Assembly (NCBI RefSeq): GCF_900129575.1
Contig: NZ_FQWE01000003.1
Location: 400,758 to 464,757 of the forward strand
Length of the DNA stretch: 64,000 nucleotides
From: Flavobacterium segetis
GTDB lineage: Bacteria > Bacteroidota > Bacteroidia > Flavobacteriales > Flavobacteriaceae
Reading direction: 5' to 3'
Shown here: positions 1 through 11,132 of the stretch, in pieces
How the letters are laid out: every line of letters begins with the position of its first letter
Numbering within the stretch: position 1 is the first letter of the stretch
Notes under the pieces: generated by a model
The model's input: the letters and a program-made list of their open reading frames with translations, nothing else
Databases searched by the model: none
What the model was told of the DNA's origin: nothing
Translations under genes and position numbers: made by a program

Positions 1-1
1 T

Positions 2-3000
2 GTAACAAATACGAATGTTAAGTGTTACGGAGATAATTCTGCCGCCATCAACTTCAACGCTACTGCTACTAACGGTTATAGTCTAGCCTATAGTATAGAT
101 AACGGTGTTACTTACTTAGCGTCATCAACTTTTTCTAATTTAGTGGCAGGAACTTATAGTACAATTGTTAGATATTCTCTAAATGGTGAAGACTGTTTTG
201 ATACAATGAGAACCGTAGTTATCACTCAACCAGCTGCTGCATTGACTGCCTCTGCTGGTGTGTCAGAACTAGCGGGTTGTGGAATAGCACCTACACCAAA
301 AAATTATGGTAAAGTTCGTATTACAAACCCTCAAGGAGGTGTTGCGCCTTACACTTATAGTTTTGATAATCAAGTTACTTATGGTAGCAGTAACGAAGCA
401 TTTGTAGCGCCTGGAACTTATACATTATATGTTAAAGATGCTAATGGATGTATTTTTTCTGCACCAGTGACATTAGATCCAGAACCTGTAGCTCCAGTTA
501 TAGACGTAGCGACTCCTGTTGATTTTAATTGCGATGGAACCGCAACCAGCACAGTGACCATCAACAATCCTGGTGGCGCATCTTATACGTATGATTATTA
601 CTTAGACGGGACAAAAAACACGAATGTACCCAGTAATGTATTTTTAAATGTACCACCAGGTACGCACGCAGTTCGGGTAGAATATAAGGTGGGAACGGTA
701 CCTACCTTTAGTAATTTGTTAAAAGAGGATTTTGGTATTGGTGAGGATGTAACCTCTCCAGGAATGAATAGTGCGTATTGTTTTGAAAGACAAGTTACTG
801 CTACCCAATGTAAGTCAAGTATACAAATTAATGATGGGGATTACTCTGTAACAGCTAGAATTGTCTCTCCTTTTGGACCTTGGGTAGCTGCGAGAGATCA
901 TACTTCTAATGCAACTGTTACAAAAGGGAGATTTCTTGCCGTTAATATTGGTGGATTTGCAGGAGCCGACGGTGTACTGTACAGTAAACCAATCAAAGAT
1001 ATTATACAAAACCAACCCGTTTCGGTATCGGTTTATGCTATGAACTTATTAGAATTAGTGAATAGTCAGGAAGATCCAGAATTGCTTTTTCAATTGGTGA
1101 ATGCTGCGGGTGTTGTAATTGCTTCTCAGTCTACTAACAAGATTCCAAAAACATTTAAAAAAACAAATCCGGACTGGATTAATTATTCTTTGACGCTTGA
1201 TCCATTAAATAACACCAATTTAAATTTTGTTATACGTTCTAAAAGTATTGCAACTAGCGGAAACGATGTTGTTATTGATGATATCAATGTTTATCAATTA
1301 CCAAAAAGTTGTATTACTTCAAAAGATTTTACAATAGTTGTTCCAACTGGTAAAGCATTTAATGCTCAAATTTCAGGCACTAAAAATGTAACTTGTTTTG
1401 GTCTAACCAATGGAGAAATTACCATTGCGGTGCAAAATTTTGGTTCTAGCTTTCAATATTCTATTGACGATGGTGTAAATTATACAACAGCAACAGCATC
1501 ACCAGTTACAATTACCGGATTAGCTGCTAATACGTATCAAATAAAAATTAGGCCTGATGCATCATCTGCGGTAGCGTGTACTAAATCCTTCGCGCAACCC
1601 ATAACCGCACCAACTGCTGTAACGGCATCTGCATCAAGAATTCTTGAGGCTACTTGTGCTACTGGAGCAACCATACGTGCAACTGGCGGAGGTGGAACTC
1701 CAGCCTATCAATATGAATTACGTGCGGCAGATGGAACCACTGTTGTTCGCGCTTTCAATAACAATCGTGATTTCACTAATGTGCCAGCAGGTAATTATAC
1801 CGTTTTTGTGCGTGATGCTAATTTATGTACCAACCCTACCGGATTTGCAATTGCGGTTGCGGCTCCGCCAGCACTCACAGCAACTCTAGATGCTACAACT
1901 GATTTTTGCTACACCACTGCAAATCCAGCTACACTTGTTGTAAATGTTGTGGGTGGTACTGCGCCATTTACTTACAAATTTAATGGCAATACACCGCAAA
2001 ATTCAAATACATTCACTAACGTCGCTCCAGGAACACACACTATAATAGTAACTGATAGTAATAATTGTGATTTTACAATTAATAATATAGTTATTGCACC
2101 TGCATTAACTTTGAAATTATCTTTACTACAAGATTTAACGTGTATCGATGATGCCTCAATTGGTAATGAAGTAATTACAGGTGGTAATGGAACACCTTAC
2201 ACTTATAGCGTGTCCTATAATGGAGCAGCAGCAACTCCAGTTACAGTTTTTCCTTATACTACAACACAAGCTGGAACTTATGTGTTTACAATAACAGATA
2301 CCAAAGGTTGTCCAGCAACGAGCAACACGATCACAGTAACGCCTAAAACAACACCAACACATACTACAGTAAAAACGGATGTAACGTGCAACGGTTTTGA
2401 TAACGGAAGCATAACAGTCACTGCAACGGGAGGTTTTACAAGTGCATATACTTATGTACTAACTGGACCAATTACTGTTACTCAAACTACAAATCAATTT
2501 TCTGGTTTACCAGCAGGTACTTATGATGTCAAAGTGACTGATAGCAAAGGATGTCCATCTGTAGTAACTCAAGTAATAATTGCAAATCCAGCTCCTATTG
2601 TAGCGACTGCCACTGCAACGTCTTTTGCATGTACTGCTACAAATACGAAACAATCAGCAACTATTACAGTTGCTCCAACAGGAGGAAGTGGAACGTACAC
2701 CTATAGCTACAATGATGGCGTTTCATACGGTTCTAATAATACGCTCATTGTTAATGACAATGGAACTACACAAACATTTAAAATAATTGTTAAAGATTCA
2801 AACGGCTGTTTATCGCTAGTAGAAACTGTAGTATTAGCACCATTAAACCCACCAACTGATTTAGCGTTTACTAATCCTGCAATAACTTGCGCTGCAACAA
2901 CTACAACTGTAACCGTAACAGCTACAAATGGAGTGGGTGCTTTGACGTTCTTGATTACTGGAACTACATCAGCTACTAATCCATCGTTATTTGTGCCAGC

Positions 3001-6000
3001 TACTACATCGGGTTCAACGGCTACCTTCCCCAATTTATTACCAGGAAACTACACCTTTAGAGTAACCGATGCTAATAATTGTTTTTACACTGAATCTTAC
3101 ACCATTGCTCCAGTAACGCCTATTGCTGTTACAGCAGTAAAACTGTCAGATGTAGCTTGTTTTGGAAACAGTACAGGTTCAGCACGATTTACCGTGACTG
3201 GTTATAGCATTCCAAGTAATTATACGATAACCGTAACAACAACGCCTCCAGGTTTGCCATCTGCATTAAGCCCAACAGGCGACGTAAGAACGCTTACAAA
3301 TCTTGTTGCGGGAACCTATACTTTTACGGTAACAGATAATACAACAGGTTGTACTGATAGTGAGTCCATTACTATCTTGCAACCTACAGCTGGAGTATCA
3401 ATCACTTCCGCAGCAGGAACGCCAGTATTTTGTAGCAATGATAATTCTCAAATTACAATTACTGCATCAGGCGGAACCCCAAGTTATGGCTATGCGGCTG
3501 TGCCAAGTGGTGCAACGGCACCTACTACTTTTGGAACATCAAACGTGGTAACAGTAGATACTAATTTAGGAACTATTCTATCTTGGGACGTATACGTAAG
3601 AGATGCCAATGGTTGTATAGCACCATTGAGAACAGTAAACATAACTAATAACGGTACACCTACAGTTACCGCCACGGTTACAAACCAATGTACAGCAACT
3701 GGTAGTTTATTTCAAATAGAAGCATCTGCAACGGGTGGTTTAGCGCCTTACACGTATACGATAAACACAGGCGTAGCGCCAAGTCCTGCAAATACTTTTA
3801 CAGTTGCTCCAGGAACTTATACGATTACCGCAACGGATGCTAATGGCTGTCCAGCCACAACATCAGTAACGGTTAATCAAAGATTATCTGCTGTTGCAGC
3901 AGTAACTAAAGATATTACGTGTTCATTACCCGCAGCAGCTACAATTAGAGTAACTATTTCTGGCGGATTAGCTCCATTTACTTATAGAGCTAGTATTAAT
4001 GCTGCCGCTTATATTGGTGGTCCACAAGCTGTCATTGGGAATACTTTTATTTACACTACAGCGGGTAATATAGGTGCTACGTACACTTTTGAAATTACCG
4101 ATGCTAATGGAGTTCCATGTACTACAATAACGAATGTAGTAACTACAATTGCGCCTGCAACTGTTACGGCTACAGAAACTCATGTGGATCCTACTTGTAA
4201 CGGATTTACTGATGGTTCAATTCGATTAAATGCCACAGCGGGTGAGGCACCGTTTACGTACAGCATTTCAGGAAGTAGTGGTTTAGGATCATCAAATGTG
4301 TTTGGTGGCTTAGCTGCAGGGACATATAATTATATTGTTAGAGATGCTAAAGGGTGTGATGCTACAGGGACCATTGTATTGGATAATCCTCCAGCAATTG
4401 TTGTAAATGTTGTTACTAATCCTATTCAATGTAATACAAATACTCCTGGTAGTTTTGATGTTAATATCATTTCAGGCGGTACGGCTCCCTACACTTATAG
4501 ATTACTTGACAATGCATTTACTCAAATAGCTACGTACACTGAAACAAATAGTGCACCAACACCAGTTTATAGTTTTATGAACTTAAATTTTGGTGATTAT
4601 TACATTACTGTTGTTGATGCAAATGGATGTGAATTTAATAGTACTAAAATTAGGATTGAAACTCCTCCATTTTTAACGCAAACTTTTTTAGTTGACTCAA
4701 ATAATTGCGCTACTGGTGTTGATGTGGAGGTTACAACTTCAGGTGGAATAGGTCCGTTTAGATATTCAATATTTGGGCAACCATCAACTGAGACTGTCCC
4801 TTTAGCAAGTAATGTTTACGTTTTCACAGGGTTGCTTCATGGTGTTACTTACTTTTTACAAGTAAGAGATGTAAATAATTGTATTTCTATTAAAGAATTT
4901 GCTACACCACCGTCTCCATCGGGCATCAATATAGCAGGCACAGCAACCACGAATGTTAATTGTAACGCAGCTTCTGATGGAACACTAGCATTTACAGTTC
5001 AAGCTTTTGATCCAACAGTAACAACGATCAATTATGAAGTATTAAATGCATTGACACTTTTACCGCTTCCTACACCAATAAATGGTACATTAACCGGAGT
5101 TGCAGGAGGTCCATTGACTGGAAATATTACAACATTACCAGCGGGTAATTATGTGTTGAGAGCAATGGAGGCAACAGGAACTTTATGTTCAGCATCGTTC
5201 CCATTTACAATTACACAGCCGGCACAACCACTTTCAGCTGCTGTTAGTGCAAACGTAAATGCAAATTGTAATTTAGGTGCGTTGGTTACAGTGACAACAA
5301 CTGGTGGAACTGGCCCTTATACGTATGCAGCAGCAGTAGCGCCAGCTACTTCAACAGCTTTTGCATCAGGCAATGTGTTGACTTTAGATTATAATTTAGG
5401 CACAGTTTGGAACATTACTGTTCGTGATGCAAATGGTTGTACGGTTGATGTACCAGTAACTATAGCCCTAGATCCTTCGCCAGAAATTGCCTTATCTGTA
5501 GTAGATAAATGTGTAGCAGAAGGTGCTTTTCAAATTTTGGTTACTGAAATTACAGCAGGCACAGGTGCTTACAGCATTAGTGTAGATGGAGGAACATTTA
5601 GTAGTATTCCTAGTTTACCGTTTACTGTTACGGGATTAAACTCTGGACCGCATACTATCATCATTCGTGATGCTAATGGCTGTACGGATTCGGAATCAAT
5701 CACAATTGATGCGCCATTAGTGACAACACCAGCCATTACGGCATTGCCTACATGTGCTGATAACGATGGTGTAATTACAATTAGCGGAGTTGGTGGAACA
5801 GGAACTTATACCTACACAATTACGCCAACGGCACCAAGTGTTGCAATAAATAACACAACAGGAGTTATTTCAGGATTGCCTGCCGGAACATATACCATCA
5901 CAATGACTGATACGGCTACTCCAACAGCTTGTTCGACTACTGCAGTGGTAACTTTAGTTGCTCCAATTCCCGTGACATTTACAACCGCTACAACTCCAGC

Positions 6001-9000
6001 CCTTTGTGTGGGAGATAGTAACGGAACTATAACCGTTACATTGGCAGCTGGTAATAACAATCCAATTTATACATATGAGATTATAGCAGGTCCTCAAACA
6101 GTAGCTTCACAACCGTCTAATATATTCACTGGTTTGTTACCAGGAACTTATACAGTAAGAGTAAACTCGGGAAGGGGTTGCTCAGCTGATGATGCAAACG
6201 TAGTTGTTGCTCCTGCGACTGTTTTAACAGCTAACGCAACTTTCGTACCTAATTCATCTTGTAGTACATCAACAGTAATTACAGTTGCTGCCAGTGGTGG
6301 AACAGGATCAGTTTATACCTATAACTTTAATAGTTTAGGATTTACAACTGATAATACTTTTACAGTAAATAACGGCCCAATAGCTGCAAGTACAACAATC
6401 GTTGTGCGTGATGCTAATGGTTGTACCTTCTCTCTTGTAAATGTAACTACCCCAGCGTTCAATCCACCAACAGAAATGGATATTGCTGGTACGCCAATAT
6501 ACTGTGTTCAACAAGGTTTAGGAGATTTGACTAGTACGGTAACTATAAACAGCGTAACAGCTGGAGTTGGTCCTTATACCTATCAAAATATCACATCTGG
6601 TACTACAAATACAACCGGTTTATTTTCTGGTCTAACTCCTGGTGATTACCTTTTCCAAGTGACAGACGCTAATGGTTGTACGTACCAAGAACTGTACACC
6701 GTTGCTCCGGTAACTAATATCACGGCAGCAGTAAGTGCAACTACTGATGTAACTTGTTTTGGTTTGAACAATGGAACGGCAACAATTGCTGTGGCTAATT
6801 TTTCAACAACATATACTGCTACTTTAACTGCAGGAACAGGAACAGTTGCAATCACAGGCAACACAGTAACAATAACTGGTATGCAGCCTGGAAATTACAC
6901 GCTACGTGTAACTGATGATGTAACCGGTTGTATTGCTGACGTTTCAGTAGTAATAACTCAGCCAGCTGCATTACTTGCTTTATCAAGTATAGCTACAAAT
7001 ATTAATTGTGATAACGATAATAGTACTATTACAATAACTGCAACTGGAGGAACAACTAATTATCAATATGCAGTGGCAAAAACGACTGATCCTGTACCAA
7101 CCGTATTTGTAGCAAATAATGTTTTTGTTGTAGATACTAATGGAGGAGCTGATATGGCTTGGACGGTTTATGTTACGGATGCTAATGGTTGTACTACAAG
7201 TAATTTACAAACTATAGTATTAGATGCGAGTCCATCGAATATCACTGTGGCTCCTTACAGTGAATGTCCTGATGCAGTAACAGGAACGTATACTTTCACG
7301 ATTAATACACCTACAGGTATTGCGCCTTTCACTTATAGTATAGGAGGTGGTTTTCAAACAAGTTCAACATTTATTGTAAATACGCCAGGCACTTATGATG
7401 TAACGGTAAAAGATGCTAATGGTTGCCCAACAACTGCAACTGCTCTAGTTGTGATTAGACAACCATTGATTTTGACACCAACAGTTACGGCAGCGCCTTC
7501 TTGTACAGATGGTGATGGAGTTATTGCCGTGTTACCAACAGGTGGTTCAGGAAATTATGAATATAGAATAGACAGCGGTGTGTATCCAATGGCTATACCT
7601 TTTACAGGAATTGCATCTGGAGCGCACACAATTTATGTACGTGATACAACAACTAGTTGTGAGGCATCTGTATCTGTAAATTTACCAGCTGCAACTGCTA
7701 TTACAGGATTTGCGTTAGCAACTACTCCTGTAACGTGCAACGGTGGAAATGATGGAACTATCACAGCTACATTAGACACGCCAGCTCCCGGAATTAACGA
7801 TAATCCAGTATATTTATACAGCTTAAATGGTGGAACACCGCAAGCTTCTCCATTATTCAGTGGTTTAGCAGCGGGAACATACACTGTAAACGTTACTTCA
7901 GAGAGAGGATGTACTGCATCTGAAACTATTGATGTTCTAGAACCTGCTTTAATTGTAGTTCCAGCACCATCGGTTGTAGAATTTGGTTGTACTACAGGAA
8001 ACACTGGTAATTTTGCGACTATAACGGTTGATCCTGCAGCAATTACAGGAGGTACAAGTCCTTATCTAAATTATGAGTTTATAAAAATTGGATCTCCTGA
8101 CGTGCAAGTTCAGTTTGGATCAAGTAATGTTTATACAGAAGCTAATTTGGCGGGAGGATCCTATCGTGTAAACGTGTATGATAGTCAAGGTTGTATAGGA
8201 ACAACAACTGCTCCTCTTGTAATTGCGCCTTACATTGCTTTAGACAAAGTAAATGTCACTATAAACCAAGCAATAACTTGTACTAATCCAGAGAACATTA
8301 AAGTAACGGCAACCACTATACCTGCGGGAGCTACTGTTAATTTAGAATATACTCTTGTTGGTGTAACCTATGATCCAACTACAAATGCACCAATATATGG
8401 AACAGGGGTAACCAACTCAACAGGTATCTTTACAGGTTTATTAGTTGGCAATTATTTAATTACGGTTAAAAATCTAGATACTAATTGTGAAGTTCAAGCT
8501 GCTCATATCGTTAATGAACCCAACACTTTCGACCTAAAAATTGACACTATTGTTGATGTAATATGTTTTGGAGGATTTGATGGTAGTGCAAATGTTACTT
8601 TCGTAGATCGTTTAATCACAACTACACCACTTAACGGTGATGATGCGGGTCCGTTTTCTTATACAGTGCTTGACGCAGCTGGAGTTTCGGTTGCATCAGG
8701 AAATGCATTAAATGCAGGACCAATAACTATTTCTGGATTAGCAGTTGGGACTTATACGGTAACAGCAACGCTATCACAGGCACCTTCATGTACGGTTTCT
8801 AAAAACTTTACCATATCAGGTCCAAATGCCGCATTAGATATTACTGAAACACATACTGAAATCACTTGTGTGACTGGTAATAACGATGGAACAATTTCAG
8901 TAACTGCTACTGGTGGCTGGCCAGGTGGTTATGAGTATCAATTGCTATTAAACGGTAGTGAAATCATTGCTTACAGTACTCAAACCGAATTCAATGGTTT

Positions 9001-11086
9001 AGTAGCTGGAAATTACACTGTAAATGTAAGAGACAGTAAAGGGTGTGTAGATCCAGTTAATGTGATTTTAGTAAATCCAACACCAATTGCGTTTACAGTA
9101 ACAGCCGGCGCTGCATTAAGTTGTTTTGGAGATACTACAAGTAGCATTACAGCTAGTTTACCAACTGGCGGTTCAGGAGGCTATTTATATACTTTAATAG
9201 CTACGTTTGCTAATGGCACTGTTACTAATAATGGTCCACAATCATCTAATGTGTTTACAAACTTAGGAGCGGCGAGCTATCAAATTAAAGTTACTGACTC
9301 TTGGAGTTGTGAAACTACTTCGGGAGCTATTGTAATTGCAGAACCTGCACTGGTAACAGCAAACTTAGTACTAGCGTCAGCAAATACTTGTGGCACTCAA
9401 GCCACGCTTACACTAACAGCTGCTGGGGGAACTGCACCTTATATTTACAGTGTAGATCCTAGTTTCGCTACATTTACCGCAATGACTGGATCGTCAGTAA
9501 CATTCCCAGTCGCAGTAGGAACGTATAATTATTATGTACAAGATGCTAATGGATGTATCAGTTTTATTTCTAATGATATAAAAATTGAAGCTGTTCCAAC
9601 TTTACTACTTGATGTAAACACACAAAATGCAGTAATCAGCTGTAAAGGAGATAGTTCAGGAGTGATTGTTGCAAAAGCAACAGGTGGCTTAGGGAATTAT
9701 GTTTATACGTTGTTAGACGGTGCTGGAAATGCATTAACATTCACACCTACGGAATCAAGTCCAGGTAACTTTACTAATCTTCCTGCAGGATCTTATCTTG
9801 TAAGAGTGGTAAGTGTAGATTGTGTTGAGCAAAGCACAAGTCCTGTAAACATTACCGAACCTGCTTTTCCATTAGTGCAAGCTAATACAATTACTAATGT
9901 CACTTGTTCAGGAGAAGGTGATGGAAGAATTGTGATCACAGCTTCTGGTGGAACAGGAATAATAAAATATGCGATCTCGCCTAACTTGAATCAGTTTTTT
10001 GAATCTAATGTTTTTGATAATTTGAAGCCAGGCACTTATGATTACATCGTTCAAGATGAAAATGGTTGTTTCCTATACGTTACAGGAGTTCTAATCACTG
10101 AACCAAATTCAATTACAGTAACAACAGTTGCAGGATCAGAAATGGCAGAAGTGTGTGCAGGAGATGCTGACGGTATGTTTAGCATTAATATAACAGGAGG
10201 TAATTCTCCTTATAGTGTAAGCATTGACGATAAAAACGGCACGTATACTGCTGGAGTTTTTGGTCAAACACAATTTGATTTTAGTAATTTATCAGGTAGT
10301 GAGCATACCGTTTACATTCGTGATGCTAACGGTTGCGACGCTGAGCACGAAGTGATTTTAGGAGAGCCGGTACTCTTAAATCCTCAAGCTACTATCAATT
10401 ATGGTTGTGTTAGTAATATTGCAAGTAATTCAGTTACAATAACGGTAGAGGCAAGTAATGATCCAATTGATCTAGATTATGCGCTAGACGGCTCAACTAC
10501 TTTCCAATCAAGTAATGTGTTCAATAACTTAACACCAGGATTACATACCGTGGAAGTAAGACATACTAATGGTTGTATTAAAGCCGTTGTCTTTGGTATT
10601 CTTCAAGTAGAACCTTTGACACTGACTCTTACGGAGGGAGGACTTAATGAAATTGTTGCTAACGCTGCTGGAGGTGGTGGAAGCTACACTTATGCACTAG
10701 ACGGTAGCTCTACTGGAGCTCAAAGTAATTTTATAATAACTAAATCTGGTAACTATACAGTGGTGGTAACTGATGCAAATGGATGTACTGCTACTGCAAC
10801 TAAATATTTTGAGTTTATTGACATCAAAATACCAAATGCATTTACACCAAATGGAGATGGTACTAATGATACTTGGGCGCCAACCAATACAATCAATTAC
10901 AAAGATTTAACATTCGATGTTTTTGATAGATACGGTAGAAAAATTGGTTCTTACAGAGAAGGTCAATTCTGGGACGGAAGGTACAATGGTAACGAGTTGC
11001 CTTCTGGGGATTACTGGTATGTTATAAAAATTAAACAGGCAAATGATGGACGCGAATTTGTTGGACATTTCACATTATACAGATAA
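2..11086 (+). CDS. Giant SprB-repeat adhesin with T9SS type B sorting domain (5' end outside window)
   Basis: The frame is open from base 2, so the real start lies upstream; about 3,694 residues are visible. The protein is a long series of roughly 80-90-residue modules with the SprB-repeat pattern: a Cys-containing strand, DG-I, GGxxPYTYS, FxxLxAGTY and VxDxxGC. A different, probably jelly-roll domain interrupts the array (bases about 715-1310), starting near LLKEDFGIGED and ending near VVIDDINVYQLP. The last ~85 residues, beginning IPNAFTPNGDGTND and ending GHFTLYR, form the gliding-motility-associated C-terminal domain (TIGR04131) that directs type IX secretion of type B substrates. The family acts on the cell surface, as SprB does in gliding and adhesion. 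A PorP/SprF gene follows 46 bp downstream, as is usual for type B substrates. The exact ligand cannot be told from sequence. Confidence 0.93.
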   Translation, partial: VTNTNVKCYGDNSAAINFNATATNGYSLAYSIDNGVTYLASSTFSNLVAGTYSTIVRYSLNGEDCFDTMRTVVITQPAAALTASAGVSELAGCGIAPTPKNYGKVRITNPQGGVAPYTYSFDNQVTYGSSNEAFVAPGTYTLYVKDANGCIFSAPVTLDPEPVAPVIDVATPVDFNCDGTATSTVTINNPGGASYTYDYYLDGTKNTNVPSNVFLNVPPGTHAVRVEYKVGTVPTFSNLLKEDFGIGEDVTSPGMNSAYCFERQVTATQCKSSIQINDGDYSVTARIVSPFGPWVAARDHTSNATVTKGRFLAVNIGGFAGADGVLYSKPIKDIIQNQPVSVSVYAMNLLELVNSQEDPELLFQLVNAAGVVIASQSTNKIPKTFKKTNPDWINYSLTLDPLNNTNLNFVIRSKSIATSGNDVVIDDINVYQLPKSCITSKDFTIVVPTGKAFNAQISGTKNVTCFGLTNGEITIAVQNFGSSFQYSIDDGVNYTTATASPVTITGLAANTYQIKIRPDASSAVACTKSFAQPITAPTAVTASASRILEATCATGATIRATGGGGTPAYQYELRAADGTTVVRAFNNNRDFTNVPAGNYTVFVRDANLCTNPTGFAIAVAAPPALTATLDATTDFCYTTANPATLVVNVVGGTAPFTYKFNGNTPQNSNTFTNVAPGTHTIIVTDSNNCDFTINNIVIAPALTLKLSLLQDLTCIDDASIGNEVITGGNGTPYTYSVSYNGAAATPVTVFPYTTTQAGTYVFTITDTKGCPATSNTITVTPKTTPTHTTVKTDVTCNGFDNGSITVTATGGFTSAYTYVLTGPITVTQTTNQFSGLPAGTYDVKVTDSKGCPSVVTQVIIANPAPIVATATATSFACTATNTKQSATITVAPTGGSGTYTYSYNDGVSYGSNNTLIVNDNGTTQTFKIIVKDSNGCLSLVETVVLAPLNPPTDLAFTNPAITCAATTTTVTVTATNGVGALTFLITGTTSATNPSLFVPATTSGSTATFPNLLPGNYTFRVTDANNCFYTESYTIAPVTPIAVTAVKLSDVACFGNSTGSARFTVTGYSIPSNYTITVTTTPPGLPSALSPTGDVRTLTNLVAGTYTFTVTDNTTGCTDSESITILQPTAGVSITSAAGTPVFCSNDNSQITITASGGTPSYGYAAVPSGATAPTTFGTSNVVTVDTNLGTILSWDVYVRDANGCIAPLRTVNITNNGTPTVTATVTNQCTATGSLFQIEASATGGLAPYTYTINTGVAPSPANTFTVAPGTYTITATDANGCPATTSVTVNQRLSAVAAVTKDITCSLPAAATIRVTISGGLAPFTYRASINAAAYIGGPQAVIGNTFIYTTAGNIGATYTFEITDANGVPCTTITNVVTTIAPATVTATETHVDPTCNGFTDGSIRLNATAGEAPFTYSISGSSGLGSSNVFGGLAAGTYNYIVRDAKGCDATGTIVLDNPPAIVVNVVTNPIQCNTNTPGSFDVNIISGGTAPYTYRLLDNAFTQIATYTETNSAPTPVYSFMNLNFGDYYITVVDANGCEFNSTKIRIETPPFLTQTFLVDSNNCATGVDVEVTTSGGIGPFRYSIFGQPSTETVPLASNVYVFTGLLHGVTYFLQVRDVNNCISIKEFATPPSPSGINIAGTATTNVNCNAASDGTLAFTVQAFDPTVTTINYEVLNALTLLPLPTPINGTLTGVAGGPLTGNITTLPAGNYVLRAMEATGTLCSASFPFTITQPAQPLSAAVSANVNANCNLGALVTVTTTGGTGPYTYAAAVAPATSTAFASGNVLTLDYNLGTVWNITVRDANGCTVDVPVTIALDPSPEIALSVVDKCVAEGAFQILVTEITAGTGAYSISVDGGTFSSIPSLPFTVTGLNSGPHTIIIRDANGCTDSESITIDAPLVTTPAITALPTCADNDGVITISGVGGTGTYTYTITPTAPSVAINNTTGVISGLPAGTYTITMTDTATPTACSTTAVVTLVAPIPVTFTTATTPALCVGDSNGTITVTLAAGNNNPIYTYEIIAGPQTVASQPSNIFTGLLPGTYTVRVNSGRGCSADDANVVVAPATVLTANATFVPNSSCSTSTVITVAASGGTGSVYTYNFNSLGFTTDNTFTVNNGPIAASTTIVVRDANGCTFSLVNVTTPAFNPPTEMDIAGTPIYCVQQGLGDLTSTVTINSVTAGVGPYTYQNITSGTTNTTGLFSGLTPGDYLFQVTDANGCTYQELYTVAPVTNITAAVSATTDVTCFGLNNGTATIAVANFSTTYTATLTAGTGTVAITGNTVTITGMQPGNYTLRVTDDVTGCIADVSVVITQPAALLALSSIATNINCDNDNSTITITATGGTTNYQYAVAKTTDPVPTVFVANNVFVVDTNGGADMAWTVYVTDANGCTTSNLQTIVLDASPSNITVAPYSECPDAVTGTYTFTINTPTGIAPFTYSIGGGFQTSSTFIVNTPGTYDVTVKDANGCPTTATALVVIRQPLILTPTVTAAPSCTDGDGVIAVLPTGGSGNYEYRIDSGVYPMAIPFTGIASGAHTIYVRDTTTSCEASVSVNLPAATAITGFALATTPVTCNGGNDGTITATLDTPAPGINDNPVYLYSLNGGTPQASPLFSGLAAGTYTVNVTSERGCTASETIDVLEPALIVVPAPSVVEFGCTTGNTGNFATITVDPAAITGGTSPYLNYEFIKIGSPDVQVQFGSSNVYTEANLAGGSYRVNVYDSQGCIGTTTAPLVIAPYIALDKVNVTINQAITCTNPENIKVTATTIPAGATVNLEYTLVGVTYDPTTNAPIYGTGVTNSTGIFTGLLVGNYLITVKNLDTNCEVQAAHIVNEPNTFDLKIDTIVDVICFGGFDGSANVTFVDRLITTTPLNGDDAGPFSYTVLDAAGVSVASGNALNAGPITISGLAVGTYTVTATLSQAPSCTVSKNFTISGPNAALDITETHTEITCVTGNNDGTISVTATGGWPGGYEYQLLLNGSEIIAYSTQTEFNGLVAGNYTVNVRDSKGCVDPVNVILVNPTPIAFTVTAGAALSCFGDTTSSITASLPTGGSGGYLYTLIATFANGTVTNNGPQSSNVFTNLGAASYQIKVTDSWSCETTSGAIVIAEPALVTANLVLASANTCGTQATLTLTAAGGTAPYIYSVDPSFATFTAMTGSSVTFPVAVGTYNYYVQDANGCISFISNDIKIEAVPTLLLDVNTQNAVISCKGDSSGVIVAKATGGLGNYVYTLLDGAGNALTFTPTESSPGNFTNLPAGSYLVRVVSVDCVEQSTSPVNITEPAFPLVQANTITNVTCSGEGDGRIVITASGGTGIIKYAISPNLNQFFESNVFDNLKPGTYDYIVQDENGCFLYVTGVLITEPNSITVTTVAGSEMAEVCAGDADGMFSINITGGNSPYSVSIDDKNGTYTAGVFGQTQFDFSNLSGSEHTVYIRDANGCDAEHEVILGEPVLLNPQATINYGCVSNIASNSVTITVEASNDPIDLDYALDGSTTFQSSNVFNNLTPGLHTVEVRHTNGCIKAVVFGILQVEPLTLTLTEGGLNEIVANAAGGGGSYTYALDGSSTGAQSNFIITKSGNYTVVVTDANGCTATATKYFEFIDIKIPNAFTPNGDGTNDTWAPTNTINYKDLTFDVFDRYGRKIGSYREGQFWDGRYNGNELPSGDYWYVIKIKQANDGREFVGHFTLYR

Positions 11087-11132
11087 TTTGAAACTAAAAT
11101 AAAGAACGATGCCTCAAATAAAAATAAGTAAA

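Noticed and set aside
815..8004. Antisense frames of 60-120 codons within the adhesin gene
   Set aside because: They mirror the low-complexity Thr/Ala/Val-rich coding strand and have no protein-like features of their own.
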